From: Thamnaconus septentrionalis
Lineage: Eukaryota > Chordata > Actinopteri > Tetraodontiformes > Monacanthidae
Direction of reading: 5' to 3'
DNA length: 64,000 nt
Assembly: GCA_009823395.1 (NCBI GenBank)
Contig: CM020511.1
Location: 14,292,001-14,356,000, forward strand
In this document: piece by piece, positions 12,301 to 23,359 of the stretch
Numbering within the stretch: position 1 is the stretch's first letter
Layout of the letters: every line of letters begins with the position of its first letter
The notes under the pieces: generated by a model
Told to the model about the DNA's origin: nothing
What the model saw: only the letters and a program-made list of their open reading frames with translations
Database searches by the model: none
Made by a program: the position numbers and the translations under genes

Positions 12301-12603
12301 CATAACGTCTGATGCGCGTACAGTATGCAGCTGGGAACTGGGTTGAGGGGGGGAGAGAGGGGAAAAAAAAACAAATTTAGACGTTTAACATCTCTCAGAA
12401 GAACCCAAATTTTCAAAAACATCTCTGCTGCTTAACATGTTCAGCATCCCAACTTCAAAAAAATCCCGTAGTGCCTCTCGTATTGGCCGCCAGGCTTCAA
12501 GCGGAAGCCGTATTGATCGCAAAGTGAGAGGACTTGCGAAAGATAAATAAAAGGGAGGGTTGGGGGTAGAAAAAAGGAAAGGAGATGAGAGAGCAAAATT
12601 GGT

Positions 12604-12605
<2 letters not shown>
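9346..12605. other. Intergenic, nothing recognised
   Basis: Largely unique AT-rich DNA. Successive minus-strand frames at 11225-12022 (60-90 aa each) could be an old decayed element, but no motif is recognisable. Confidence 0.5.

Positions 12606-12669
<64 letters not shown>
12606..12669. repeat. (AT)32 microsatellite
   Basis: 64 bp of AT/TA with one G interruption at 12644. It is strongly self-complementary. Confidence 0.97.
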
Positions 12670-12764
12670 GGCAAGAGAAAGAGAGCAAAAAGAGAGACGG
12701 AGACAGGCCAAATAAACCAGGGGCAAAATCTTCAGTATCTGGGGCTTCTGTTCCGCAAGGAACA

Positions 12765-13115
12765 CGAGGATGGGAGGAGGAGCGGGAGGAGGGGAGCGTG
12801 CTCAAAAAGGGAGGCGGCGCACACACGCACGCACCCGACGGCGAGGGTCACCGTCGGAACGCCGCGGAGGCGCGGCAGAGCCCGGCGGCAACGCGGGCAC
12901 ACCTCGGCTCTGCCTTCAACGCACCACACACAGTCCAGAACACACAACAACACACAAAAACACACCCGCCGCCGTGTAAACAGAAAGCCGGCCGCCCTCA
13001 TGCAGATGCGCCGCAGTCCTGCTAGGTCCGTCCGCGGCAGGGCGCGGGCGGGTGAAGTCGACGGCGGCGCCTCTCTGGGGGATTGCCGAGCGGTCGCACA
13101 AAGAATGAAGGTCCC
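12765..13115. promoter_or_regulatory. CpG-rich block
   Basis: GC-rich and CpG-rich (cgacggcgagg, cgtcggaacgccgcgg, gtccgtccgcggcagg words), with G-rich purine words at its left edge. No supported exon. Confidence 0.4.
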
Positions 13116-13264
13116 CCCTTCCATCGCTAAGTCTTAGCCAACACACACACGCTCACGCTAAAGGCAAAGGGAGGAGGAGGGGAGGAGGCGCTTCCTGAAA
13201 AACACACCAAAAACACCATGATGAATTTTCAACCGGGTGAGTATCTTTTCTCTTCCTCTTTCTT

Positions 13265-13288
13265 TCTTCTTCTTCTTCTTCTTCTTCT
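13265..13288. repeat. (CTT)n microsatellite
   Basis: CTT trinucleotide run of about eight units. Confidence 0.92.
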
Positions 13289-13599
13289 CCTTCTGCGATG
13301 ACACAATTGTCAAGTCGGGTCGGGCTGGTTTTTCAATCAGGGCGTCTTGTCTGACAAGTGGCTTGGTAACAAAAAAAAAAACGCAAATTATCGTGTTGAC
13401 TCGCAACAAACAGTGTGTAATTACATCACGGCCTGTCGGGAGGCATTAAGGAATCCTCCCCCCCGCTGTCGCCAGAGTAATGAGACGCTAATTCAGGCTA
13501 CGTCTGACACGGCCATCGCAAGTTCAAAGATGCGCCCAAACACGCTGCCATCGAGCGCCTATTTGTATGAATTTTCCCCTTTTTTTTGCACTGAGATGT

Positions 13600-13735
13600 G
13601 ACGTGTGAGGGTCTCCGGCGTGTCGGATTAGCTTCCACAAAGGCTTTTGGTAATTGATTCACCAGCGGGGACAAACGTCTCCGTCGCATCCCCTGCGTAT
13701 TGGACCCGCCTCTGATTTCATTCGCACGTTTCTAT
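13600..13735. promoter_or_regulatory. Candidate conserved non-coding element
   Basis: Repeat-free; contains an ACAAAGG SOX/TCF-type core (13637-13643) followed by GGTAATTGATTC and a GGATTA core (13625-13630). Confidence 0.27.
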
Positions 13736-13878
13736 TCTTAGGGTGAAGGAGCACCAGCGGCCCGGACTCGGAGTCCTGTTTCCAAAGTTCGGCGCTCCCG
13801 CTTCTCAAAAGAGGCCGAAATGGGACGGCAGTCCTGCGTGTGAGTTTAGCACTGAGCTTGATCCAGACCTCTTCAGTT

Positions 13879-14290
13879 CAGAGGTGGCAGAGTAAAAGTA
13901 AAAGTATGGATAAAAAAAATATTCTGGTAAAGTAAAAGTACTGATTCAACTCCTTTACTCAATTAAAAGCAAGAAAGTACAGGTTCTGAAATGAGCTTAA
14001 GTAAAACAAAGTAAAAATGTTATTTTTTTGCTCTCAGTCATTGTTGGATGTTGACAATGTTATTTTCTACATTTTTATTTTTCTCTTCACTGAAAACATA
14101 ATGAGCAGTGACCCCAGAGCCAAGCTACTCTAAAATAACCTCCCTCTAAAATATGATCTACTTTTGTATTTAACTACAAAAAGGCATAGTTCAAATAGCT
14201 CCACTTCAGGCAATAACAATTAAAATACATTACAAGTGAATTACTTTGAACATAATTTGCATCTTTTAAACACATAAGTAATGAGGATGT
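13879..14290 (+). mobile_element. hAT-like non-autonomous element, 3'-truncated
   Basis: Begins with CAGAGGTGGCAGAGTAAAAG, the style of terminal repeat found in teleost hAT-type elements, then runs through repeated agtaaaagta words. The interior shares long blocks with the element at 15125-15631: the ccaagctactctaaaat word, the atatgatctacttttgtat word, the ttcaaatagctccacttca word and the acataagtaatgag word. The second half and right terminus are missing after about 14290, so no target-site duplication can be tested. Confidence 0.6.
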
Positions 14291-14989
14291 TTTCCCAATG
14301 TAAAAAGTATAAAGAAGATATTTGTGTACAAATGATCGACCGGGAAGGGCGTTCGCTCACCCGCTGCGTTCTGTAATCTGTGGGGAATAAAGTGCGCCGT
14401 CACTCCAAAACTGGAGGAGAAAATGGTTTTGTTCCATGGGAAAAGCCGGCGCTGTAATTGTGGAACAGTTGAACGCTGTGGAGAGGCGTTCACTGCCGCT
14501 CAGGAGAAGCAAAGGCCAGAGAGGTGAAGGGAGGAGAGTAAATAAAAATCACCGGCCTTTGTTGGTGGCTGTCAGACGTCTTGTTTTATGAACATTTTGA
14601 AATACTGTGAAGAAAAAGGTCTGTTTTTCACTCATGCTATTGATGGATCAGCTGTTTCTGCTCCTGAAAAAAACGTTTGGGTTGCTTTGAAGGCCGGCCA
14701 AGACAGCTGGCCCGAATGGAGCAAGTAGGCTCTGGAGGATTTACACATCGTTCCTCTGTCGGTGATGGAAGAAGGAGTTTGTGAGTTGTGGCCAACAAAA
14801 TGAGTGGCGGAAGACTTTTGAGAATAATAACTTCACTGCTCTCCCTTTTGGAGCTGATTCTGTGTGTTACTTTGTCAGCAGACCAGCCGAGTCCTGCAAT
14901 GGTGAAGCATTATATGGAGGCATGTTTCGATAAATGAAGGCATCGGCATTGTTAGGATGGGCAACGCAGTCCTGCTGTGGTTATTAAAG
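14291..14989. other. Intergenic, nothing recognised
   Basis: Unique sequence between a truncated hAT-like copy and a split SINE. Confidence 0.55.
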
Positions 14990-15675
14990 TTGCATTAGCA
15001 GCAAGATTGAGAGGTTGTGAGTCGAATTGCCAGTTCCGGTACCTTTCCTCTGTGGAGTTTGCAGGTTCTCTCAGTGCCGGTGTGGGTTTTTCTCCAGGTG
15101 CTCCAGCTTCCTCACACAATCCAACAGAGGTGACAAAAGTATTTAGATTGTATACGTAAGTGAAAATACAAATACGTTGTAAAATAGTAAAAATGTTGTT
15201 GATAATTTTGCAAGAATGAAAAAGCTTTGGTAATGTAGTATAGTATGATAGCTATGACCAGCGAGCTATTATTGGATGTCGATACTTTTAAAAACCAATA
15301 ACCAACTTTTTTTTTTTCCTCGTCCTGAAAACGTACCGAACAGTGATCCTCAAAGCCAAGGTACTCTAAAATATGATCCACTTTTATATTGAACTACACA
15401 AGAGCATTGTTCAAATAGCTCCACTTCAAACCACAGAGAATAATAAGTGAATTGCTTTGAATACACTTTGTACCTCTTAAACACAAAAGTAATGAGCAAG
15501 AGCCTGTTATTCCAAATTTTTTCAGTCGAAGCAAAAAGTTGTCAGAAGAAGTAATACTCGAGTAAAGTACAGATACCTGAAAAATCTACACAAGTAAAGA
15601 AGTACTTGTACTTGGCCACTTCCCAACTCTGCAGTCCAGAAACACGCACATTAGGTTAACTGCCCAGCGCATGGC
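14990..15675 (+). mobile_element. tRNA-derived SINE fragment split by a hAT insertion
   Basis: Left part 14990-15124 follows the SINE at 25212-25580 in plus orientation: a B-box-like gagtcgaattgcc, then ctgtggagtttgcaggttct, the gtgtgggtttttctcc word and the ctccagcttcctcac word. The match resumes at 15632-15665 (cagtccagaaacacgcac, then attaggttaact), exactly after the hAT element at 15125-15631. The SINE 3' portion beyond 15675 is missing. Confidence 0.65.
15125..15631 (+). mobile_element. hAT-like non-autonomous element with TIRs and 8-bp TSD
   Basis: About 507 bp, starting CAGAGGTGACAAAAGTA and ending with the inverse GTGG/GGGAAG-type terminus (…cccaactctg). It is flanked by caatccaa (15117-15124) and cagtccag (15632-15639), matching at 6 of 8 bases as expected for an old hAT 8-bp target duplication. 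The interior shares long words with 13879-14290. No transposase ORF is present, so it would have needed an autonomous partner. It interrupts a SINE, so it is younger than that SINE. Confidence 0.7.
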
Positions 15676-16024
15676 AGCAAATGGCTGCTTGTCTCTCTGT
15701 ATAAAACAAAAAGACAATTCGGTTTTATCATCCCAACAAAATAAAGCACAAAGATTTTTATTTATTATTATTATATTTTTTTTTTAACAATTTGGTCGCG
15801 TCCAGTACTTCAACCTTATTGCGAAATCTCTTCAGCAATCGCTGAGCAGCAGACGACGGTGGCAGGAGTGACTCACCAGGGCGGGATGAGCGGCTATGAC
15901 AGGTGAGATAGAGGAAGGTTGGGCGGGTTCAACCGAGAGGAGACGGCCGGAGTTCGGAGCGAGAGGCAGGTGAGTTATATTTAAACCAGCGGGCAGCTGA
16001 TCCACTGAGTGTGAATGCAAATGA

Positions 16025-16051
16025 AGCAGCAGCAGGAGCAGCAGCAGCAGC
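16025..16051. repeat. Interrupted (AGC)n
   Basis: AGC units with one AGG interruption; a second AGC/GGA stretch lies at 16366-16400. Confidence 0.85.
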
Positions 16052-16166
16052 ATTGTCGTCGTGGGCCTTTCTCCCTGGAAATCGACTCCCTGTGTAAAAC
16101 CTGAGGTGAACCAATGGTGAACTCTCCTCCTCTGCAGCCCCTCCGCTGGCCTACATAGACAGCGTG

Positions 16167-16190
16167 ACACACACACACACACACACACAC
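16167..16190. repeat. (AC)12 followed by (GC)n
   Basis: AC run running into gtgcgcgcgcgc, giving one alternating purine-pyrimidine block with Z-DNA potential. Confidence 0.92.
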
Positions 16191-16417
16191 GTGCGCGCGC
16201 GCACATCGACACGGAACCCGCACAGTCCCCCTCCTCTCCCAGGCAGCCGCCCAAATCAGAGATCAAAGGCTGGATTTGTAAAGCTAATGGCTGCGGCGCT
16301 GCAGCCAGGGACGGGGAGCGAGGGAGGAGAGAAACAGTGAGAAAGAGGGCAAAACAGACAGACAGCAGCAGCAACAGCAGCGGAGGAGGAGGAGGACGAG
16401 GCAGAGCGACAAAGGCG

Positions 16418-16860
16418 TGTCGTGGATTCTTCAGGCTGCGGCGGTGAAGTGTGGATGTTGAAGGAATCCTCGTGGACACAGACTTGGTTGTATAAAAACA
16501 GGTTTATTACAAAGAAGTCAGATATCACTCAGTTCGAACGTCACCTTTCACCTTCTTATACGCACAGGTCTCGTCGTCATGCACATTTCCTTATAAGGAG
16601 GACAAAGAGATGAACAAGAAAGAGGAGACAAAGGGAATGGGAAAGTTAGAGAACAGAGTTGGGAATTGTTGTCGAGGGAGCTGAGATGAAACCATCCAGA
16701 GGAAGTAGCCTGACACAGAAACTGTGCTACCGAGAGGTCTGTTTGTCTTACCAGGCAAGAGGCCTGTAGGGGTAAGGACCAAAGCTTCAGACACGACAGG
16801 CGCAAAGGAGGAAGAACGCGTCTCCAGTTTAGCAGGAAAAAGCAACAAAATTGCCTGACA
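16418..16860 (-). mobile_element. Possible solo LTR (or TIR element) with TATA and poly(A) signals
   Basis: Read on the minus strand the segment begins TGTCAGGCAA and ends CCACGACA (TG…CA), has TATAAG (plus 16555-16560) and an AATAAA signal about 50 bp later (plus tttatt at 16503-16508), as an LTR would. However, I see no 5-6 bp target duplication, and the outer flanks are themselves inverted (gcgacaaag at 16406 versus the inverse of cattgtcgc at 16861), which would instead suggest a TIR element. No gag/pol reading frame lies nearby. Confidence 0.3.
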
Positions 16861-16863
16861 CAT

Positions 16864-17862
16864 TGTCGCGTGTGGAGCGGCCAGGCTATTTAAAAAAAAA
16901 GAAAGAAATAATTAAAAGGAATACAGTGGGAGGTATCTTCCAAAAAAAAAAAAAGAAGAAGAAGAAGAAGAAGGCGTTCACACTTTTAACTTTCGCCGGC
17001 CGCAGTTTTCCCTTTTTTTTTTTTTTTCCCTCTTACTTTAAGGCGACGCGGCGAGAAACACGTCCACAGATGGCGGCTATCTCTCGCTCTGCCGCCGTGT
17101 GGGATTGTGGGATTGATGGTGTCGAAACAGACCTTTCTCTTTGTCTCGCACATGGCGCAAGTGCCGCCGCTGCTATTCCTGCAGTGCCGGCGAGAGGCCA
17201 TTGAGACAAATGGCACGGGTACAAGAAAAAGAGAGGGGAAGAAAAGGAGGAGAGGGAGAGAAAAAAAAAAAACGGTATCGCTTTAAAAAAGGGAAAAAAA
17301 ACACACAAAAAACAACCAACCCGGCCGAATCCCTTCGCATTCAGCCTGCCGGTTTGCATTGTCCTAACGTTCATAATGCTTTAAGCCTGTCAGTAGTGCT
17401 CAGTCACTCCCACTCGCTGTGCCGAAATCCTCGCTGTCACCGGGAAAGAAGGAAAAACAAGAACACAAAACAAGAAAGAAAGAGACAGGAGCGATGATTT
17501 GGTGATCACAGCAACATATTGCCGAGCGTATTTCACCGCCGCGCTCCCAAACTCTGCCGCGTACGTGCTCTTCTTTCCAGTTCACTCAATTAGGAGCCCC
17601 CCTTTTTTGTTTTGGTGGCTCCTCAGTGACGGTGACGAGGGAGGAGAAGTGGCTCTCGCATGCATCAGCGGTGGAATCGGGCCAAAAACACTGGATTTCT
17701 CCCGATGTCATCAACGCCGCAACTTCATTATCGTGACAATAAACAAACAAAATGAGTTAAAAAAAAAAAAGGAAATTCGCCCATGGCTTTCCGCTTGCTA
17801 ACGCGCTCGACGTGTTCATCAAGGTAAATGAAAGCGCCTCTTTGTTTGTGCCGCTGAGTCAT
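16864..17862. other. Intergenic, GC-mixed
   Basis: A and T runs at 16941 and 17007, a CpG-moderate unique part at 17040-17220, and purine-rich words at 17220-17300. No exon supported. Confidence 0.5.
16941..16973. repeat. Poly-A then (GAA)n
   Basis: A13 followed by about six GAA units. Confidence 0.9.
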
Positions 17863-18247
17863 TAGCTGCATTTCGATTACAGTTTTTCGCAAAAATGAAA
17901 GTGATATTTCTAAAATTTTGAAAAAAAAACAAAGTACAATTGCGATTTGCAGGTGTTTCCATTGAATGGTGTGAAGCACATAAGCCGTATTCTTTTCACT
18001 TGAAATGAACTGGTCACATGACCTCGGATGTCATGTCCAGTGACGTGTAAATGCAAAAAAAAGTGTTTCCATTACACTTTTGCAATATGCCTCTATATCG
18101 ATACGTCTGAAAAACCACCTCATGAGAGCGGAAAAACCTTTTAGTGATATTTGAGAGGTATTTCAAAGGTTAGGTTTTTCCCTTATTAGTTTTTCAATGC
18201 GCTATTTAGGTTTTACGCAATTCTAGGGGTAATGGAAACACAGCCAG
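17863..18247 (+). mobile_element. MITE family X, copy 1 (full length)
   Basis: About 385 bp bounded by imperfect terminal inverted repeats: TAGCTGCATTTCGATTACAG on the left and the inverse of a GCTGTGTTTCCATTAC end on the right. It aligns along its length with 42781-43159 (reverse complement) and with 22482-22763. Shared internal words include the gaactggtcac…gacc block, gtgacgtgtaaatgc, gtgtttccattacac and ctgaaaaaccacctcat. No ORF of note; a non-autonomous DNA element. Superfamily not determined because no clean target-site duplication is visible. Confidence 0.7.
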
Positions 18248-19868
18248 CGCCTGCGTTAGCCTTGTGTTGCTAGCGTAGTCCGATGACGCGAAGACGGTCC
18301 ACGAGCATCCGCTTCCTCCTTCTGCCCGTCACTTGGACTCCATCGCTCATCCCAACGAGTCTGCCGAGGCCCCTCCGCATCCCGAGAGAGGGAGAGAGGG
18401 ACGCAGGCAGGCTGAGGAAGAGGATGATGCCGAGGGATGAGGGCCAAAGCCGCAGCTCTTTGTCAGGTGACAAAAGCTTTCCCGACGCAACAATAGCTAT
18501 CAGTCACTCCCCGAGCCTGTCGGATTATACGGATCACTATGCGGATGCGGCGGTATGTGTAGGTGTCTGTTTACGTGGAGGGAGGGAGGGGGATGGTTGG
18601 TTTAAGGGTTGATGGTTTAGGAGGAGGAGGGGGAGGAGGAGGAGGAGGCGGCTCGCGCTGCTCTCCTGCACTATCGTCAACAAGCGGTAGATAACTGTTG
18701 TTGTGTTTACATAACCAACCGTAGCAGCCCGAGCTAACTAGCTGTTAGCTCGCCTACTTCCCCAAAGATAAAAATGTATGGTCGGTACTTTTTTCGCAGG
18801 TTTTATTTATTCATTTATTTTTAAAGGCGCCTTTGATTTTTTTTGAAGCAGTCGCTCCCGGTTCAATCATTGGCCAGCACTCTGAAAGAAAAGAAAAAGA
18901 TACAATTCAATAAGCAATTTTATGTCAATAAAAGGGAACTTAATGCCTAGTTATGTCACAGAGCACTGATATGTCTACCAGAAAAATACAAAAGTAAATG
19001 GAAGCAAACGAAAAGGGAATTTCAGGAAATACCAGCGCATTGACTCAACAGCAAATTCAAGGAAGTTGCTTCAAATGATGGTTTTTCCATTGAATTTCTA
19101 ATGCGAAGTTGTTCCTAATGTGCATTTAAAGGTTTTATGGAAACACACTAGGTGGCATGCGGCAATGAGTCTCCTGGGTGCTTTGCCTTTATGTTTACAG
19201 TATGTCTTTACATAAAAAAGCTTCACTTCCTTTAGTTAGCCTTTTTTTGTTGTTTTGTTTTATTTTATTTATGCAGCTATACTGTGCATTTCGTTTGCTT
19301 AAAACGAGACATACCATACAGCCATATGCGTTTCTTCGGCAATATAATGTCACAAACAAAACCTAAACAATTCAATTCCGTTCAAACACAGGAGGTCAGG
19401 TCACTTCAAAGTGTCATCTTTCTTCTGGGGAATTCTTTTATTCACACTTACAGTATGAAAAGTAAATTTTAATTCCATTCATATTGAAAAAATGATCAGA
19501 ACCGCTTGAACCTCATCTGCAAAGGAAACATTTACAGACGCACTGATTGTCTACCCACCCCCCACCCCCGCTCTCTGTCCTTCAACGGGAACAAATGACT
19601 CCTTTAAATTGTCTTACTGTCTACATTCCCACCCCAGGCCTTTGAATCCATTAGGGACGCTCCTCTAGATGAAGTCCTAACAAGTACCTGAGGTTGATCA
19701 TCTTTAGTGGTGGATTTGGGTGAAAGGGGCATTGGCAGTGACCCTGGGATGAACTCTCCCTCAGGTCAGAGTTCGCTGCGAGCACTATGCTAAAAGGGTC
19801 TGACTGGAAAGTGTCTGACAGGAGAGACTGGTCTCCCAGTAACACGCACGCACACACGCGCACACAGG
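18248..19868. other. Intergenic; small hairpin, purine tract
   Basis: G/A-rich stretch at 18615-18650 and a CGAGCTAAC…GTTAGCTCG hairpin (18730-18752). The part 18840-19155 ends with a tttatggaaacac word resembling the MITE X terminus but lacks its core. Confidence 0.5.
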
Positions 19869-19911
19869 CACACACACACACACACACACACATTAAAAAA
19901 AAAAAAAAAAA
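19869..19911. repeat. (CA)12 then poly-A
   Basis: CA run (19869-19892) followed by A17 (19895-19911). Confidence 0.93.
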
Positions 19912-21814
19912 TCAATGATGTGGCCGGTTGCGGGTCTTCTTCTCAATCAGCCAAAGCGACAGCAAGCCAGATGGCCACTGGGTAAGTTGGCTGTCAGGCC
20001 ATCAGTATCATTATTACCCATAAGGCTCGGCACGGTCAAAAGGTCAAGGGGTGGCCTCTGGAAATTTGTCAACCTGAAACTCCAGGAAACCAACAAATAC
20101 ATGCATCGCTGTCAGCGTGCGTGTTATTTATCTGGATTATGCAGAGCAGGGTCAGTGATGCTTGCTGAACAATAAGACATGGTGTCAATTACAGGCGCCC
20201 GTGATTCCCTTTGTACCAAGAGTTTTGTTTGCGTAACCTCAGAGCATCTCTCCCTCGGGTTCCTGTTTGTGTTTCATCGTTTTCGACTCAAACAGTACAT
20301 TCGGTTTCAGTGCAACCAGTCAAGTCCCAGATGTTTGTGAGCAGTGCATGTCAGCGACTGGCTCCTCCCGAGGTCTGTAAGAAAAAAAAAAGAAAATTGC
20401 TGTTCAAAAATGTGTTCATTTTCTGTCCTTGATCAGATAGCACGGCCGCCCTTCTAGGAATAATCTGTGTGTCTTTGAACAGGAGATGACCCCGGTGAAC
20501 TCGAAAGTAACACTGCCCTGATGAATCTGAGGTCACGGGGTCGTGGCAGCGTCGTGGGTCACGGAAAGGTTTCCTGTCTGACCTTTCGCACTGTGTCTCG
20601 CTGATAACCCTCCCGTGGAATGAGGACGTTTGGAGAAAGTTCCAAAACAAAAGTGAATATTCCCTCTCAGCTGTGAGTCTAGCAAGTCATAAGCCTGAGT
20701 GACGTCCAGCCTTAAATATTAAAGTTGACTGTAAATTCTTAGGGCTTGGGTCACTCTCAAAATTCACACAACTAAACTTACCATATTAGCTTATCTAACC
20801 GTTTATAGAGGAGTATCACAGGACTGAGCGGGTATAGAAGATGGAGGGATGGATGGAAATTCATCTTCTTGAGTATAAATAGGGGATATGAGAACATAGT
20901 TCTTGGTGAGAAAAATGGTTTAGTTTTAGGCTGAATCAAAAGTCAAGAAGTTTCCATACAGAGTTCCTTGTCCACAGATTTTCTATTTTGTTTTGGGTTG
21001 TTTTTTTAATGTGTATGTAAAAAAATGATAAGAGAATCGTCTTAATATTATAAAAACACGAGTGTCCTTTTGGACATTAAAGCATCAGTAAGTAGTTTAA
21101 CAGTACCAAGAAACAAAGCGCCTCCTCGTGTAACCAGCAGCAGGACAACAGTGTGCGCTATATTTATTATTATATTCATTCTGTATTTTAAGGCACGGCT
21201 GACAACTCAGTCTTTGCTAGCATGTAGCTAGTGTCCTTACTTTGGTGTAGAGTACAACAAAAACAGCAGACGGATCCAACGCTTATTAGCCAGTAGCAAA
21301 ACCGACCATATGCGGCCACAAAGCTGTGCTTAGCTGACAAGCTAGCGTCGTCAGAAGCCTGCCGCTCACAACATCAAAGTTGCATCGATGGTCTTGCGTT
21401 GAGTCTCCTGAAGTGCCAAACTGTTCCGTTACGCCTTTGATCCTCGAATAACACCGGCGTGATGAGCGATTCAACTGTGTTTGAACTTTTGTTCAGCCGT
21501 GGAAGAGACCTAATTATTTGTGAAATAAACCTCGTCGTCCTACAAGTCCTCCGGCAAATGATCATCAGCCCCCTTGTCCTGCAGCGTACAAACGCATTCC
21601 TCTGAAGCTAAGTCATCGCGCCTTTAGTAATGCAAATGCACTCAACATCGTGCGCAACTACAGGTTGTAAAAGAAAAAAAAAGGAAATGAAAAGCCACTC
21701 TGAAAACCGAGGCGAAACGTTAACGCCACCTTTTAACAGACAGCTGTAATGATATATGTTGACGCTGCTGCTCCGGCTCCCGCTGATTAAACACAATGAC
21801 GGATCAACCGCATG
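19912..21814. other. Intergenic, nothing recognised apart from a SINE tail
   Basis: Unique AT-rich DNA; short SINE tail at 20823-20858. Confidence 0.5.
20823..20858 (+). mobile_element. SINE 3' tail fragment
   Basis: Short plus-strand match to the SINE end: gagcgggtatagaag followed by atggagggatggatgg. Only the tail and a few bases of body remain. Confidence 0.45.
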
Positions 21815-21831
21815 TTTTTTTTTTTTTTTTT
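21815..21831. repeat. Poly-T (17)
   Basis: T run; about 90 bp upstream of a CA/CG compound repeat at 21920-21958. Confidence 0.9.
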
Positions 21832-21919
21832 AATGATTGCTCTCTGTTTACTGCCCTGCCTGCATGTCAAAGACTCACAGTGTGTGCGTGTAAACATTAT
21901 GTGTTGTCTATCACCACAG

Positions 21920-21958
21920 ACACACACACGCACGCACACACGCACGCACGCACACACA
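21920..21958. repeat. Compound CA/CGCA repeat
   Basis: Mixed cacacg and cacgca words, alternating purine-pyrimidine throughout. Confidence 0.88.
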
Positions 21959-22066
21959 AGAGCGGGCCTGTATGGGAAAACAGCAGTCACGTAGGAGGGG
22001 AGACAGTTGCACTGTCTGGTGAAACCATAGATTGGCACAACTCTCGAAACAGATGCAGTGTCACAA

Positions 22067-22087
22067 ACACACACACACACACACACA
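22067..22087. repeat. (CA)10 microsatellite
   Basis: Perfect CA run. Confidence 0.92.
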
Positions 22088-22481
22088 GAAGTATATGTGT
22101 ACCCACTCAGACTAACCATAAGGCAAGAAAAATATATAATGATTAAATACTCCAACACATCCACGCGCGCAGAGAATTTACGCGCTACGCGACCTTGCCC
22201 CCAACAATGGCGCCCACCTACGCAAACAATCTGCGTGACAGCAAGAAGGCAACAGAAACGACACACAAGTTCCTCTCTTGGTATTTCTTCACGGATTAGC
22301 ACACGGCACTTAGAAGCTGACGCAAATCTGCATACTTCAGAAAAAAAAATAAAAAAGGGCTGGCCAAATTTCAAAGTTTAAAACCTCACAGTGAAAATAA
22401 AATCCTGTTATGATATTTAGTGCCGCGCAGAAGAAAATGACAGTGGTGCCACAGGTGTGTTATAGCTAATTAGTCAAACAG

Positions 22482-22763
22482 TAGCTGCGTTTCCATTACG
22501 TTTTTTCGCAAAATAAAAGCTATTTTCCCTTGAAGTGAACTGGTCATGTGACCCCGTACGTCACGTCCGCTGACATGTAAATGCAAAAAAGTGTTTCCAT
22601 GACACTTTTGTGATACACCTCTGTATCGATACATCTGAAAAACCACCTCATGGCAGCGTCAAAACCTTTTAGCGATATTTGAGAGGTTTTTCGAAGTTTA
22701 GGTGTTTCCATGACCAGTTTTTTATTGCGATATTTAGGTTTTATAGTCGTTTTGGAAATGCAA
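22482..22763 (+). mobile_element. MITE family X, copy 2 (internally deleted)
   Basis: Left terminus TAGCTGCGTTTCCATTACG is well kept. About 90-100 bp present in copies 1 and 3 near the left end are missing, so the gaagtgaactggtca block comes early. The cgtacgtcacgtccgctgac block, the gtgtttccatgacac word and the ctgaaaaaccacctcatgg word follow in the same order. The right end is decayed (ttttggaaatgc). Confidence 0.7.
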
Positions 22764-22839
22764 TGTGATTTGTGCGTCCAACATTCTTCTTTCTTATTTC
22801 CTGTTTTGGTCACGGCTACATTTTGCTAGCATAACACTT

Positions 22840-23359
22840 AGGCCCTGTTTGCACTTGGTCATTTCAAGCGTTTTTCATATTCCGATCGGCAAAATCACAC
22901 AAAGTAACCAAGTGCAGCTATGATCAATGTGTTTTTTTTCCTTGTGTGTTTGTGCTCACCTCTCCCGTAATGCGTATTTTGGTCAACATTCATTATAAAG
23001 TTTCTTAAATTTCATTCCGCATTATTTTGTCAGTGGAGCAGCGGTCGCAGTTTCCCCACATATGAGATTAAATGTGCGACGTTGCATCCGAAAAAAAGTC
23101 TGCAGTTCGGAATTAAAACGAGTGACTTGATATAGTCCGCAAACAGGAAGATCATTCTTATTCGTTTTCAGGTGAAACTAGCCGTAGTTTGCGCTTTACT
23201 GCCCCTAGTGGTTAAAAATGCACTAATGCGATAACACGTGGCACGCTCGAGACGCATGTTAATGCCATGTGCGAACAGATTGTGCAACAGATTCAAGATG
23301 CGTACTTCGTGATACGATGCCCAAAAACAGTTGCAAGTGACCAAGTGCAAACAGAGCCT
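22840..23359. mobile_element. MITE family Y with 25-bp TIRs
   Basis: The ends are inverted repeats of 25 bp with two mismatches: AGGCCCTGTTTGCACTTGG on the left (22840-22864) and the inverse of AGGCTCTGTTTGCACTTGG on the right (23335-23359). The interior is about 470 bp with no plausible ORF. A target-site duplication is not obvious (left flank …acact/tt, right flank gtgtc). It lies some 76 bp downstream of MITE X copy 2, so transposons are stacked here. Confidence 0.65.

Noticed and set aside
15832..16479. 215-aa minus-strand open frame, the longest in the window
   Set aside because: Composed of leucine, serine and cysteine runs from AGC, GGA and CA repeats; no domain, and it overlaps an LTR-like segment.
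18840..19155. Possible fourth MITE X copy
   Set aside because: Only the tttatggaaacac end resembles the family; the left terminus and internal core words are missing.
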